A stretch of DNA of 64,000 nt from Paragonimus westermani (taxonomy: Eukaryota; Platyhelminthes; Trematoda; Plagiorchiida; Troglotrematidae): the NCBI GenBank assembly GCA_008508345.1, contig QNGE01000971.1, forward strand, positions 93,596-157,595, written 5' to 3'. This document shows, piece by piece, positions 24,601 to 36,600 of the stretch. A model generated the notes under the pieces. That model was not told the origin of the DNA. It worked only from the letters and a program-made list of their open reading frames with translations, and did no database searches. How positions within the stretch are numbered: position 1 is the first letter of the stretch; the number at the start of each line of letters is the position of its first letter. A program made the translations under genes and the position numbers.

Positions 24601-27600
24601 TCCCCCATCACAGTTACCCACTGATCGTACTCATGTCTAAAACTGATATTGGCCTGAACCCATTTGTAAACTCAAGTCTCTAGTATTGCTGGTGTCGTTC
24701 ACGTTATACAAACAGAATATCTAGTTACCTTATCCAGCGTATATGTGCAAATCCTCATTTGACGCTGAATGGGAGGCTGTCACACATTTGAGTAATCAGA
24801 AGTGGAGTATCGATGCGGACAATACACGAAAGTTGAAAAGTCAACTGTTGCGCAGATGTTGCCGAATAAGCATGATACAAAAACCGGTGAAAAACGGGTA
24901 CACGTTGCCCATGGAGGGCGTTCGACCTAGTTCAAAGTTTCAGTCGACAGACACACTTATTTAGACGGAAAGCCAAAGCACTCTAACTTCCCATAGACTG
25001 CAGTAGCAGAAACAAATGGAACCGATGGAGAGTTTCATGCTCAAAAGTTTGTCAGCAACAAGTGACGGAATTTTGTATATTAATGATAACGTTCATCTCT
25101 TCGATGTCACTCCACACTAAATCTCACGCAGTTTTACGTCACCACAGCTATAAGGTATTGTGATCGGATTGCACCGTAACTTATATGGTGCCACTCCCTC
25201 CGCTGGATTCTAGCTCACGCTTACGAATGGTCTGCGTGCTACACTAAATGTAACTTATAGTATTATATTGCACTACTCACAAGTGACGAGTAGCAAGAAT
25301 TCAATGGCCAATTTAAATGTACCAATCGACCCCCATGGTGGAAGCGTCTACAAAGGGACGAATTCGTCCTAGAGTTTACTATGAGGATAAATAACTGCAT
25401 ATACAGGCGTTAAATAACCCAAAGATTTAGACGGATAAGCGAGTACATATACTACCTGAGACCCGAAGACCACTGTGTTGAAACACGAAGGTGAAGTATT
25501 TCGCTTGCTGCCATTTTTTGTATTGGTCGGAGTCGACACACTGAAAGTTTCAGAGGTGTCACCTGTCGAGTGTTAATCGTTTGCAAGTTTTACGGTAGCT
25601 CCCTCGAATTATTCTTACGGAGTGAGCCACTTGTAGCATTTATCGACACTCTGCCTTAGTGAGTTGCCCAGAAATGGTTTTGGCTGAACCCATTTGTAGT
25701 GCATGTCGGTGTCTCGATCAGGAGTTGAACTACTGTCCGATTTCCCAAGAGACAACTGTATTCACCACTGCCTCAATAACATCACACTGGGGACGACCGA
25801 ATTAGGATACAAGAAGGTTCAGCCACATTCAGTTCTAACAGTTTTACAGTTTTCCATGGTTGTTTCAAAAGGCATAAGGTAACTGTTTTTCTAACTCCAG
25901 TGGATAACAAGATGAGAAGTACATAGGAGTCAAATTCAAGTCCCACAAACCAATAAACTTATCGAGCGGTGCACTGATTACTAGTAAGCTTAATGTACGG
26001 CAGTCAACTCCCTGATTACCTATCTGTTTTTCTTGAAGAGCTGGACTATCTTTGATATTACTCACAGAAAAATACTGTTAAGCGTTCAGACATGTTACTT
26101 CGGCCGTGTTTAATTTAATATAAGTGGCACAGTTTCCGATAAAGTTTATCACGAAACTGTGACAGGAGTTCACCTCCCGGTTGTGGCAAATGTATACGCC
26201 AGTGGCAAGCCCTATCAAGAGTGAAACTCGAGTCTAGTGCTTCTGTTTGGAAAAGACTGAGTGTAAAGTTTGTGGGAAGGTGAAATCTGCGGTCATTGTT
26301 GAATGGAATCCAATTTCTCATACCAGAATCACAGAGGCTGTTAAGAGGTGCTTTAGCTTCCTAAGATGCACAGCGGAGGACCAGCACACTTGAGATAACT
26401 ATCCACTGAACTATTTAATTTTACATACACAGTTAAATGTCGGTAATCAGGTGTCTTAATAACACCGTTTGATCAGGTTGCAGAAGTATGGTCAGTCAGA
26501 CGTACATCTCTTTTTCAGATTGTAGTTCGAAATTTTATATTGCTGTTTGTAATGTACAAAGGTACATAAAATCTATATTCCACAATTTATTATTTACAAA
26601 GAAAATAAATGACATCCAGTTCTCTGGCAATCATTTTATTGCACGTATTATGTAAACCCCTGCTTTTTTTATTCAAATTTTCCCTCAAACTATTATGGTT
26701 ACATTTCGATTGTTACAACTACATGTTTTCCGTGTCCCACTTGCATTCATTTACTCAACGGCAACGCAGTGCTGCGTTTTTCTTTTAGTAACGGATAGAA
26801 AAGAACTGTAAGTTGGACATATTCACACTACTTTCTAACGGGGGTATCAACAGTAGGGTGCAAAGTAACGTTCTCAAACGTTTGAAGATACGCTACCGTT
26901 CAGTTTCTCAGCGTCGACTTTATTCCAGTTACTGCAAACCAGAATGAGTGCATGTCTTACGCTGACACCATACCAGTCTGGAAGTCATCGTTGGCTCATT
27001 ACGAGATGAATTTCTTTTACTGAGTAGTAGGGGTCTTCTCATCGCTATAAGTTCGACAAAACTACCAAATGTTCATAGCTGTCACACTCTCGTAGACTTC
27101 TCAGCGCGCGTCTTTCAAAAAGAGGCACCGGACTCGAGTTTTGTTCGCATTAGAGCTCGTCAGTGGTGTATATCCTTACCACGACCGGGACTCGAACACC
27201 GGTCATGCGTCCAATAAGCAGCCATGTTGACCGCTGTGCCAGACCCCACAATGAGCACGACTAAATTGCCGTATTTAAATGCTCAATCACATTTGTCTGT
27301 AGGTACTGCTCAGATTACTCGATCGTTTCTAGAGGAAGCATACTATCTGTCCTGTTAACCCCAACCGATGATTCTACGAATAAGACATCTTTTAAGAGTA
27401 AAGTGTTGAACAATATTTCAACTACTGATAATTAGTAAAGAAATTAAATAAGGGTGTTAACCGGAAATGTTTATTGCTTTCTTCCTTTAAGATGAAGCAC
27501 ATTTAAGTGACTAATTGGGCAGTGTGGGACTACCGCGTTATTTACCAAATGCGTGGGTCGATTGAGAATTAATCAACTAAGAACGCCCAGCATGAATGGA

Positions 27601-30600
27601 CGGACTTGTTGACTGCACATATTACAATACTTAAGTATCAGTTCAGCAAACCATGAGTGAACCGAATAAGGGTTCGTCACCCAGTGTTGATTGTTTGCTT
27701 GATTTCAACGCCAAAAGCATGAACCTGGCGTCTGAATGTCAACAGTTGGTGATGAAAGCACGTTCAGCGCAGTAACAATTGAACGGGTTGGTCTTTGCGT
27801 ACCACGGTCAACCAGCCGGCACTTTCCTCCTAAGATGGGGTAGCGTTAATGCCACGAAAAAATGCCAGTACCGTGTTCGTGGTTACTGGTTCATGATGAG
27901 CCCTGAAACTGCTTAGTCGTTCTGTTAACGACACTGATTAGAATGAACTGTGAACCTACAACTAAAAATCTAGCTGCTAACTGCTTCGCTTAGATGATGT
28001 AGTTAGTACGGGAGTTTGATATTAAAAGAGATCCCAGATACAGTGTAACTATTACTCCAACCAAAGTTTACATTTTATCCTTAGTTGTAAGTTAAAGGCT
28101 TGAACACTATAAACTGTTTTTATTTTAATGATAAGCTGTCAGTAACTTTTTGAAGTTACAGGTTGAGTTTAGTGAGACAGATATCCCCATTGACCAAGAT
28201 TCAATGTTATGCAGCAGACGACGGATGAAACACTACCTAATGGTCCTCCGTTGGGGCCATGATTTTCGCTAATTTCAGAGAAAAAAGAAGGCTGAAAGTG
28301 ATTTACGTTCACTTCTGTGAGCGTGATGGAAATTCCTCTATCATCTATTCTTGAACTGCCACAGACATTTTCTGCGGTTTCTTTCACTAGCAACAGTGAT
28401 CCTTGCATAGGTTTACCTGTGCATATTCAAACAACTTGGATTTTGATGCTTGATACTATTGCATGAATACGCTACTCGCTTTTGATTTTACGTTGCTATG
28501 GTATGAAGTGTATGAGAAGTTCAAATTCCCATTCCCATGCAGTGTCACGTGAGTGCGGTGCCTGTCTATTCGTGCATGCGTGGTCGACCAAACATACGTC
28601 TATTCACCGTGACAGCTGGATTGTCTATTCTGATCTGCTATCTGTCGTACATTGCTACGGGAGTGTTCGGCTATCTCAGTTTCGGTTCCCATGTCAGCGC
28701 TGACGTGCTGATCGACTATCCTCCTCGACCAGAAGTCATCACTGGTTTAGCATTGCTTGCCATCAAAACCTACACAACCTATCCGATCCTGCATTTCTGC
28801 GGACGGTGAGTAGTGGTTTTTATTGCTGTGGGTTGTTTACACTCGGTGTTGATCTCAGCTACAGTTTGCGTCGCATCAACTAACTGCCCTGAACTTTAAC
28901 AAATTTTCTCCGGCATATTTTTATCAATCTGATTGTGGCAGTTCTCGAAGTTGTGAGGGATAGTTTGGAAGACTTCATATTTGGGAACTAGTTGAGATGG
29001 AAATTGTCTCATTCGTTGGTTTTTTTTCTTGTTGAAAGAGCATGAATGTTATACTGAAACAATAGTTCTGTTTCTCCACGCGTGTTTATACACGGGTGCT
29101 CTGAATTTGATAAGGGTTTGTTGATTATGCATGCTAAGCTGTTCATACAGGTCACCTACTTGAATGAAATTGATTGTACGTATAGTACTTTCGCCCCAGC
29201 TACCAATCCAGGGCACATTAAAACAAGTCATTTCAGCTCAAGAACAGACACTACAAACGATACCACTAGCTTGTCAGTAAGCATTTTGTGACAAATCAGA
29301 AACACTCGGTGTTTCGTGGGATGCCTTAATAATGCATTGCTGTTTGAACCACGTAGTCACACAGTGTTTATGGTTTCATGGTTGTCTGCTTCGTATGCTC
29401 GGGAAAACCGTGCCGATTTCCGATAATCTCTGACAGAAGGTCAATGAGGTTGTAGTGAGTAGCAGATAGTAAGAGTAGCTATATCGTACTGAACTGTAAA
29501 CGCTGCTGACAGGCCTATCGGTTGGACTGGGGCAACAAGCTCTAAATGTACATCGTTAAGGCGCAATTGTGTTGTTCACTAGGGGGATGCACTTTCTGTT
29601 ACCATCGACGAACATATTGGGGCAAACTACCGATCGTGTTACGCCACTTGCACGACCTGCCTAACTCTGTGCGAGACGAATGAACAACAGAAGGTGATTT
29701 ATTAATTTTGAAGTTACCCCTACCAACCCGGTTTTAACATAGAAGACAGAGAAAAATTTGGTCTATAAGAGAGCTCTACTTGAGGATTCACTCAAACCAA
29801 GCCATAATACGTCCTCACCGATATGATTGTGGACAAGCTAGAGAGCTAAGATTTGAACAGACCACTCTGGAGTAAACAGACAAGAAGTGGTACCAATCAG
29901 AAGTGAGGACAAAAGCAGTAAAGAAAAGTCGAGAAGGTTCGCAGAAAATGGGAACTCAAAATCCGGCAAGAAATTCCAGATTTTAACGAAAAGCTGTTTT
30001 TGGATTCGGGCATAGCAAAGTGCTATATTTAGAGTATCCCAAACTGCCCATTCTTGCTCACCTTTCTCAACTCCACCGCTTCAGTATATTTCGGGCACCA
30101 TAATCAAGGGGCATTTGCTGGCTGAACTTGGTTAGAAGATCTGTTAAGGTGAGCCCTTGCATAATGCTAGGATTATAGCACTGTGCTGCCGTCTCCACCT
30201 TATGTCAAAGCGTACCAGTGTGGTCTACTTAGTATGGACCAGTTTGATAATCTAGATCGTTACCACAAAAGTGTTTCCGATATCCCAAATTTATGAGAAC
30301 AAACCAGAGTGAGGTTGGATCACGCAAACGTCCTATTCGGAGATCTTACTATGGAAATTTTGGAATGCATACTGAAGACTTTAAAGGTGTCTGTGAATCC
30401 ACTGAACGGTTCCTACAGAGACAAGCTAGTGTTAGTACACAACAGGCCACACAACATAGTAAACGCTCACAGTGATGCAGCTGACATCTAATTGGCAACA
30501 TTGCGGGCTAACGAGATAGTGCTACCCATTTGTGTGAAGCCGTCTACAGTCTCAGGTGGAGTGTCTGGAATGGAGAAAGTAGAAGTGAGCAAGCGCGTCT

Positions 30601-33600
30601 TGAAACAGAACTTTGTGCACTGAAGGTCCGAAGCGTATTCCATAAAAACCAGCCCCCTCAATCGTCTTATGTAGCATAATCTATCTATCTTCGGCAGGGA
30701 GACTAAGTAAGACATTACCATTGAGAACGAGAGTACGGAAAAAGACTTGTTTTTTTGTGTTTGATCATCAGGCTAATTACAACACAATAAAAATGAAACC
30801 AGTAACTAGGATGGGTCAGATAAACGGTCAGTATAGTTGCTGTTTCCATTTTCATTGTGTTGTAACTGGCCTGATGATCAAACCATGTCGCTCTCATGAC
30901 TTTAATAAGTATTTTCGAACGAATTAAGGCAGTCATCTGCATACTTCATGTCAGCCAGGAAGAAGCCCGACGCCAAGCTCACTGGATCCCTTGAACGCAC
31001 CTTCCACAATGTAGGGAAAGGAGAAATCGGACAGTCTTGACAAACACCACTGGAAGTAATGAACGCCGGTAACAGTTGTCTATAAGATCTCACTCTGCTT
31101 GCAAAGGGACCATATAGTGATCTCAACAGATTCAAGTATTCCCCTGATACTTTGTTGCGAAGAAGACAATTCCAGCGAACGGTAAGAGCAACTGAATCAA
31201 AGCAGCCTTTAGGTCTAAAAACACCACGATCTTTTTTTGCCTATTCGAGTGCCGAGACTCACCTTACAGAACCCGCGACTAATCAACCTGGTTTTCCAAG
31301 ATCGATGTTGTTGAAGCCTAGTTTCATCCGAAGGCTGGAGTAAGGTGGTTGGTCATCCCACCAGTCTTAGTCAGTACTGTAGCACGTCAAAACGTCAAGC
31401 GTGAACGCCAGAATTCTGGAGTGGAAGCCGAATCAGATCTTAGTTAACCTGTTTATATTCTTTACCTAGAGATTAACTAGCTGACTGCTGAAGTCCATGA
31501 ACTGCCACTGATTTAAACAATGGAAAACAGTAATGATTTTCCGTATTCTCCATTTTAAAAAATACGGATATCAATACGTGTTTCCGTCCTCCCTCGACTT
31601 TTGAGACAATGAAGACCCAAGAGAGCAATGTGGAACAGGTGGATATCTGGACAGATTCCGATTGAAGCGGCTAACTACCATCAGTAGTCTGTTGTAACAT
31701 AATGGTTTGTTCCACTCAGTTGACATCGTCCAAGAATACCTGTAGCGGTCTTTGAAATTTACTGCATTTTCTGTCGGTGCTTCATCTCAATCGATTTAAA
31801 CGTCTGATAGAATAGCCAATGAAACTGGATGTTTTAAAGTGTTCAAGAAGTAAAGGTTTACCAAGCGGCTCTCACGCTGGTAACCCTCATGACTCACTCT
31901 TAGGAAGGTTCAACAGCATGGTTTAGTTGAACTGTTTTCGGTGTGTTGACTTAGTAACAGCCTTTGGTGCAGTGTCTCTTATTTCCTCCGGATTATATCA
32001 CAGAATGATGGTAACTTTGCCCTCTCATCTATAGGACACTGGTCGGTGTTTGTGTTTTTTCTATCAGACAGGTGGCAAGACACAGATGATACATTGTCAA
32101 ATTACTGTGAACCAAGCCAGCTGTAAGGGTTGGAGATGTCCGACGCATTGTTAAAATCTAGCGACAGTGCCCTCTAGCTCTGTGTTAGGGATCTTTAGAT
32201 GAGGTTCTTATTTTTTATGCTAGTGTCGTTCATGTAGACATCCTCAGCTTGCGAATACCTGATGATGGGTAGGCAGGTACTGTATAATGGCAACCACTGA
32301 GTCAAAAGGAGAACGCTCGAAAACTTTGCTGTGTTTCGCCTGTCCGTTGTACACCAGACGGCGTTTTCAAGCATCCATTGAACAAAAAGAAAGCATGTGC
32401 TTAAAACTTCTGCACCTGTTTGTCTAATAGAAGACAAGTGAACGAACGTTGCACGAAGCTAGTGACTTGCAGTTGAATAGTTGGTGAATGATTAATTGGA
32501 ACTTGCGACACATCCACTCCAGACGAAATTGTCTAAAAGAATATCGCCCCGACGGTAAGACTGCTAGATAACATGGATTAACAGCTAGTTGTGCAGCGTT
32601 ACTTCGATTGAACCGTCAAAATAGCCGGGCACTTTCAAGTGATAACATGACCTCATAGAGACAGGTGTTAACGTATTAACGTGCTATGGACTCCCTAAAA
32701 GGAAGTGTATAGTCAAATGACCCTAACTTAGTGTGACGCTTAGGCAATTGTTATACAACTAAGAATGGTCACAAGTCGGGATAAACAATAAAACCTGCAT
32801 GTTCATCCGACAGGGGGAGACAACAAACTGATCAACATCAAACCAACCGTTAAACGTGGCCGTCCAGAAAAATGATAGCAATCTGACCGGGATGCTGCAA
32901 ACCTGTCTGAGTTCAAAAGAGAGCCAACTAAACGATGATAATTTGAGCCTAGGAAATCTCGAATGAGAGTACAATATCCTCAACCAGTGTTTTATTTGTG
33001 TTCGAGACCAAATTCAGAAGGACAGTATACAGACAATTTTGTTCAAGGGAATAATTTCTATTCAGATGTGACCTTGAAAGGCAAAAAGTAGTCACCATAG
33101 TCTACTAATATACATTTCACAGCGAAATGGTCTTCTTTTGATATGACCCGACATGATTGTCCCAGTCTTCTTCTTGAGTGGCTTGACTCAGTTTCAGTCC
33201 AAAAACGTAAATCCGGTACGGTTCTGGGAGTACTGCCTCTTTAATGGGGACGCCAATACGAAGGTTTCCTTACTCCGTATAGGTATTTCCTGTGGATCAC
33301 TGAATGATTTAGTGAGTGAAGCACATGTACTGGCAGAATAGGACTCAACGTAAAGTTCTAAGTCGAGTCCTCAAATGAGTAATAGCTTTCACCATGTGAT
33401 TATAACAAACAATTGAGTTGAAGGCGCAAGGCGCCACACGCTAGGAATTCAAATTCAGAGCACCGATGACAGTCGAAATATCTCGATAATACTCTGTAAC
33501 ACGCGGAACACAGAGTGTAGAGAAATCCAGTCCGTTATGTCAAGGGATCAAAAGGTTCGGAGTATCGAAATACGATGTCTCGTTCCAGAGCATATATTAA

Positions 33601-36600
33601 ACTAATGAGAACGGATCAAAAATGGTCAGCCTTCATACACTTTATCTCAACGATCTGCGGGTCGCATAAACTTAGAGGATAAGAAATTAATTCTGTAACA
33701 CTAGGCTTGCATTGGTTCCAGTCTCGTCCCAGTTACCACTTACAATCAGAGGAGTGGAAGCAAAGACCAAAGCGGTTGTGGATCGTCCCTTAAAAAAGCA
33801 GTAACGAAAAACATCTTGGAATGTTCAGATTACGCCTCTGTTGCTCATAGCCAAAATCAGTCTGTAGTGAGGTCAGTGATGTCCGACATATTGATGGAGT
33901 GCATACAAGACTAAAGCACCACTTAATCTGTTCCGTCTAACGATTTTAGTTCTAACTGAAACATGCCAAAACTCAGGTTCACCAATCAAAGGCAATTCAC
34001 TTCCATCTTCGGCTATACACTGTTCTGTGGTCGGATACCACAGTATTTCAGGGCACACCTTAATTTTCTGTCTGTATACATTCATATATAAGAACCTCTT
34101 TCAACGTATGCTGATGATGCCGTTTTTGGATTGTACAACACCAAACAACGAAAGAATCAGTGTAGCTTAAGATGGTGTTATCAAGCTGATGTGTTGGTCG
34201 CTCTCAATACAATTAAAACTCAGTTCCTCAAATGCCAGTATACACCGTTTTCCTATGCCAAAACAGTCTTTACTAAGCAAACCCAACTGGTAATAGTCTA
34301 TTCACATGGAGTTTAAACCTGTGTAATCATGCTCTATCGGTAAGTCTCTTGATACTGAACCTTCAAATCTAGGTTGGTCAGTTCACATCATTGCACGACG
34401 GCCGCTTTGGTTTTCCCTAATGTTATGTAAGTTATACAACACAGATATATATTACATATACACATGCATATACATACATATATACTTGTTTTCGTTTTAC
34501 CGGATGAGTATTTGTCACTGCAAACCTATCCATTAGATGCAGCTAAGCCTCCTTCGAATGAGCTCGGATCGGCTTGCCGTAGCATACTTTTTTACTGTAG
34601 TGTTTTATTCGATACATATAACAAAAGATTATTTTGACAAACATTCCACTTTAATTGACATATTTTCGAGCAGTTCAGCTATGGAGACCACAATCAGACA
34701 TTACCTACACTGGCCTCAAGAACGTTGGGACCGAATTGAACGCAGGTGGCGATATATTGCTACTACAGTTTGGTTTGCCGTCAGTCTGTTATTGGCCCTG
34801 TTCGCACCGGATATCGGCCTGGTCATCGGTTTGCTGGGCGGACTCGCAGGCCTCTTCATACTAGTATTCCCAGGTGTGTTGTATGCAATTATGTGTGAAC
34901 GGGTTAATCAGCTGTCAAACCCAGGATAATTTCCGTTGCTTATTTCACAGGTAAAACAAGTTTATGTGGAATTTTTAGAACACTTATTGTGAATGCAGTT
35001 CAGAACACAGATAATCACCGCATACCTCAGTAAGCAGATATGCACTACTGGATGTAGTGCGTTCCTGAGTAAAATGATCATCTACGACAATCGCTGCTTC
35101 AGACTCCCCAAGCTCATTATTCCATCAAGAATAATGATCAAAACACCCCGGTCATCAATTTCGTTTGCTCGATTAGAGTTTCACGTTCCACTCTACTAAT
35201 GAGTCCATAAAATTTTACTTGAAACTAGGATCGGGTGGGATATGCAACGCAGAGACCAGGTAATGATACGTTATCGATTAGTCAAACGACCAATATTGAG
35301 GTTGTTTCCATCGATTCCTTCGCACTTAATACCCCGGAAATCGTTATCACCATTGTATAGCGCACCACTCTCGTTGTCTGATGTGTACATGATGCAACGC
35401 GCCGCAAGCTGTTTGTTGAAGGTTCAGGTTGCTCTGAGTGGCAAATAAACATTGCCTCTCTGTACACTGCACTGCTTGATATAAAAAAAGACTCGTTCAC
35501 ATGGGCATCCACATCTTTCTTTCATACGTAACTTGAAGGGTCACTCGTGTAATTCACCAACCATGTCATTCAGTGTGTACCACCTAATTACTTACCTTTT
35601 TGCCAGTGGCAGTGTCTTTCTAATAGAGGACATTCATCTCTTCCAGCCACTTTCAGATACCTACCAATTGTATCTTGCGGAAATCAAAATATGGGCAACC
35701 CCTTAATTTTTTTCCCCTTTCTGACGCATATTTCCAGGGATGAGAATGCCCTCTTCGAAACTCTGTTCACACTAGCCTTGCTCTGTTGGACAGCTCTCTG
35801 CTTGTAGCACTTGTTGGGGTAGGTATATGGTTCAGGTGCTTCGCTCCCAGGGTGACATTTGTGTACCAAACAGCATGGAGTGAGAGAAATCGGAGTTGTG
35901 AATAATCAATTTAAGTAGCCCTGGACCAAGTTCACCGATGGCTTACCAGACAGGAAGTATGGATCAAGATAATGTTAAACCACATAATGGAACGAGGATC
36001 CTTGTGAGTCTAGGATTGTGTCAGACTTTACTGCAGCCGGTCGTTGACCCGTCAATTCTCCTTACCGTATTGACTGCGCCGACTGTTGGCTATCGACTGT
36101 ACTGATGAACCACCATTATGGTAATCTGCAAGTTCTTCTCAAATAGCCAAATTCAAGATCGTTCAGAATGTACATACAGTACAGATTGTACCACTGTGGT
36201 CAACCCTCAGGCACTGAATGCACGAGTGGCGCGTCGCAAACCGCTGCACAGTTAAGCACATGTACCCCGATTGTAACGAGGCCGACATACCTCCCATAGC
36301 TCACATGTTCAAGCCTTGTGACCCCTTTTCAAGTGCCGCAACTGAACTTCTAGTTATGGCAGAAGTACATGACTGATCGGTTAGAGGCGCACAAAAACCC
36401 AAAAGATGGTCACGCATGAGTATTGCCTGTAGTAAGTCAACGGGAAGTGCTTTGGAGACATCTGTCATTGTATAGTGGTGAGAGACAAGGTCCGAAGTAC
36501 GCCAAGATAACTCCGAGGTCGTTGCGCAGGCTACTGATCACCTCACAGGTAGGTCAAGCTGAAAAATTATCGTCAGCTTTATCCGGTGGTTTACTAAGTC

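Larger units (their letters stand above)
19112..28542 (+). other. SLC38A7-like intron (9.4 kb)
   Basis: The intron is bounded by gtcggt and cccatgcag. It contains an antisense LINE remnant (22.4-23.3 kb), a tRNA-like short repeat near 25.7 kb, and two decayed copies of the hammerhead-bearing repeat (26.15 and 27.1 kb). The stretches 19.1-22.4, 23.3-25.6 and 27.3-28.5 kb show nothing further that I can support. Confidence 0.8.
28806..34673 (+). other. SLC38A7-like intron (5.9 kb)
   Basis: The intron is bounded by gtgagt and tttcgagcag. It holds an antisense LINE remnant (30.49-31.24 kb) with a nested foldback element, a possible protease-like scrap near 33.9-34.1 kb, and a TA/CA-rich simple stretch near 34.44-34.49 kb. 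The rest shows no gene. Confidence 0.8.

Noticed and set aside
34537..34673. N-terminal extension of exon f
   Set aside because: These codons lie before a good acceptor and would break the phase match with exon e. They also lack family similarity.
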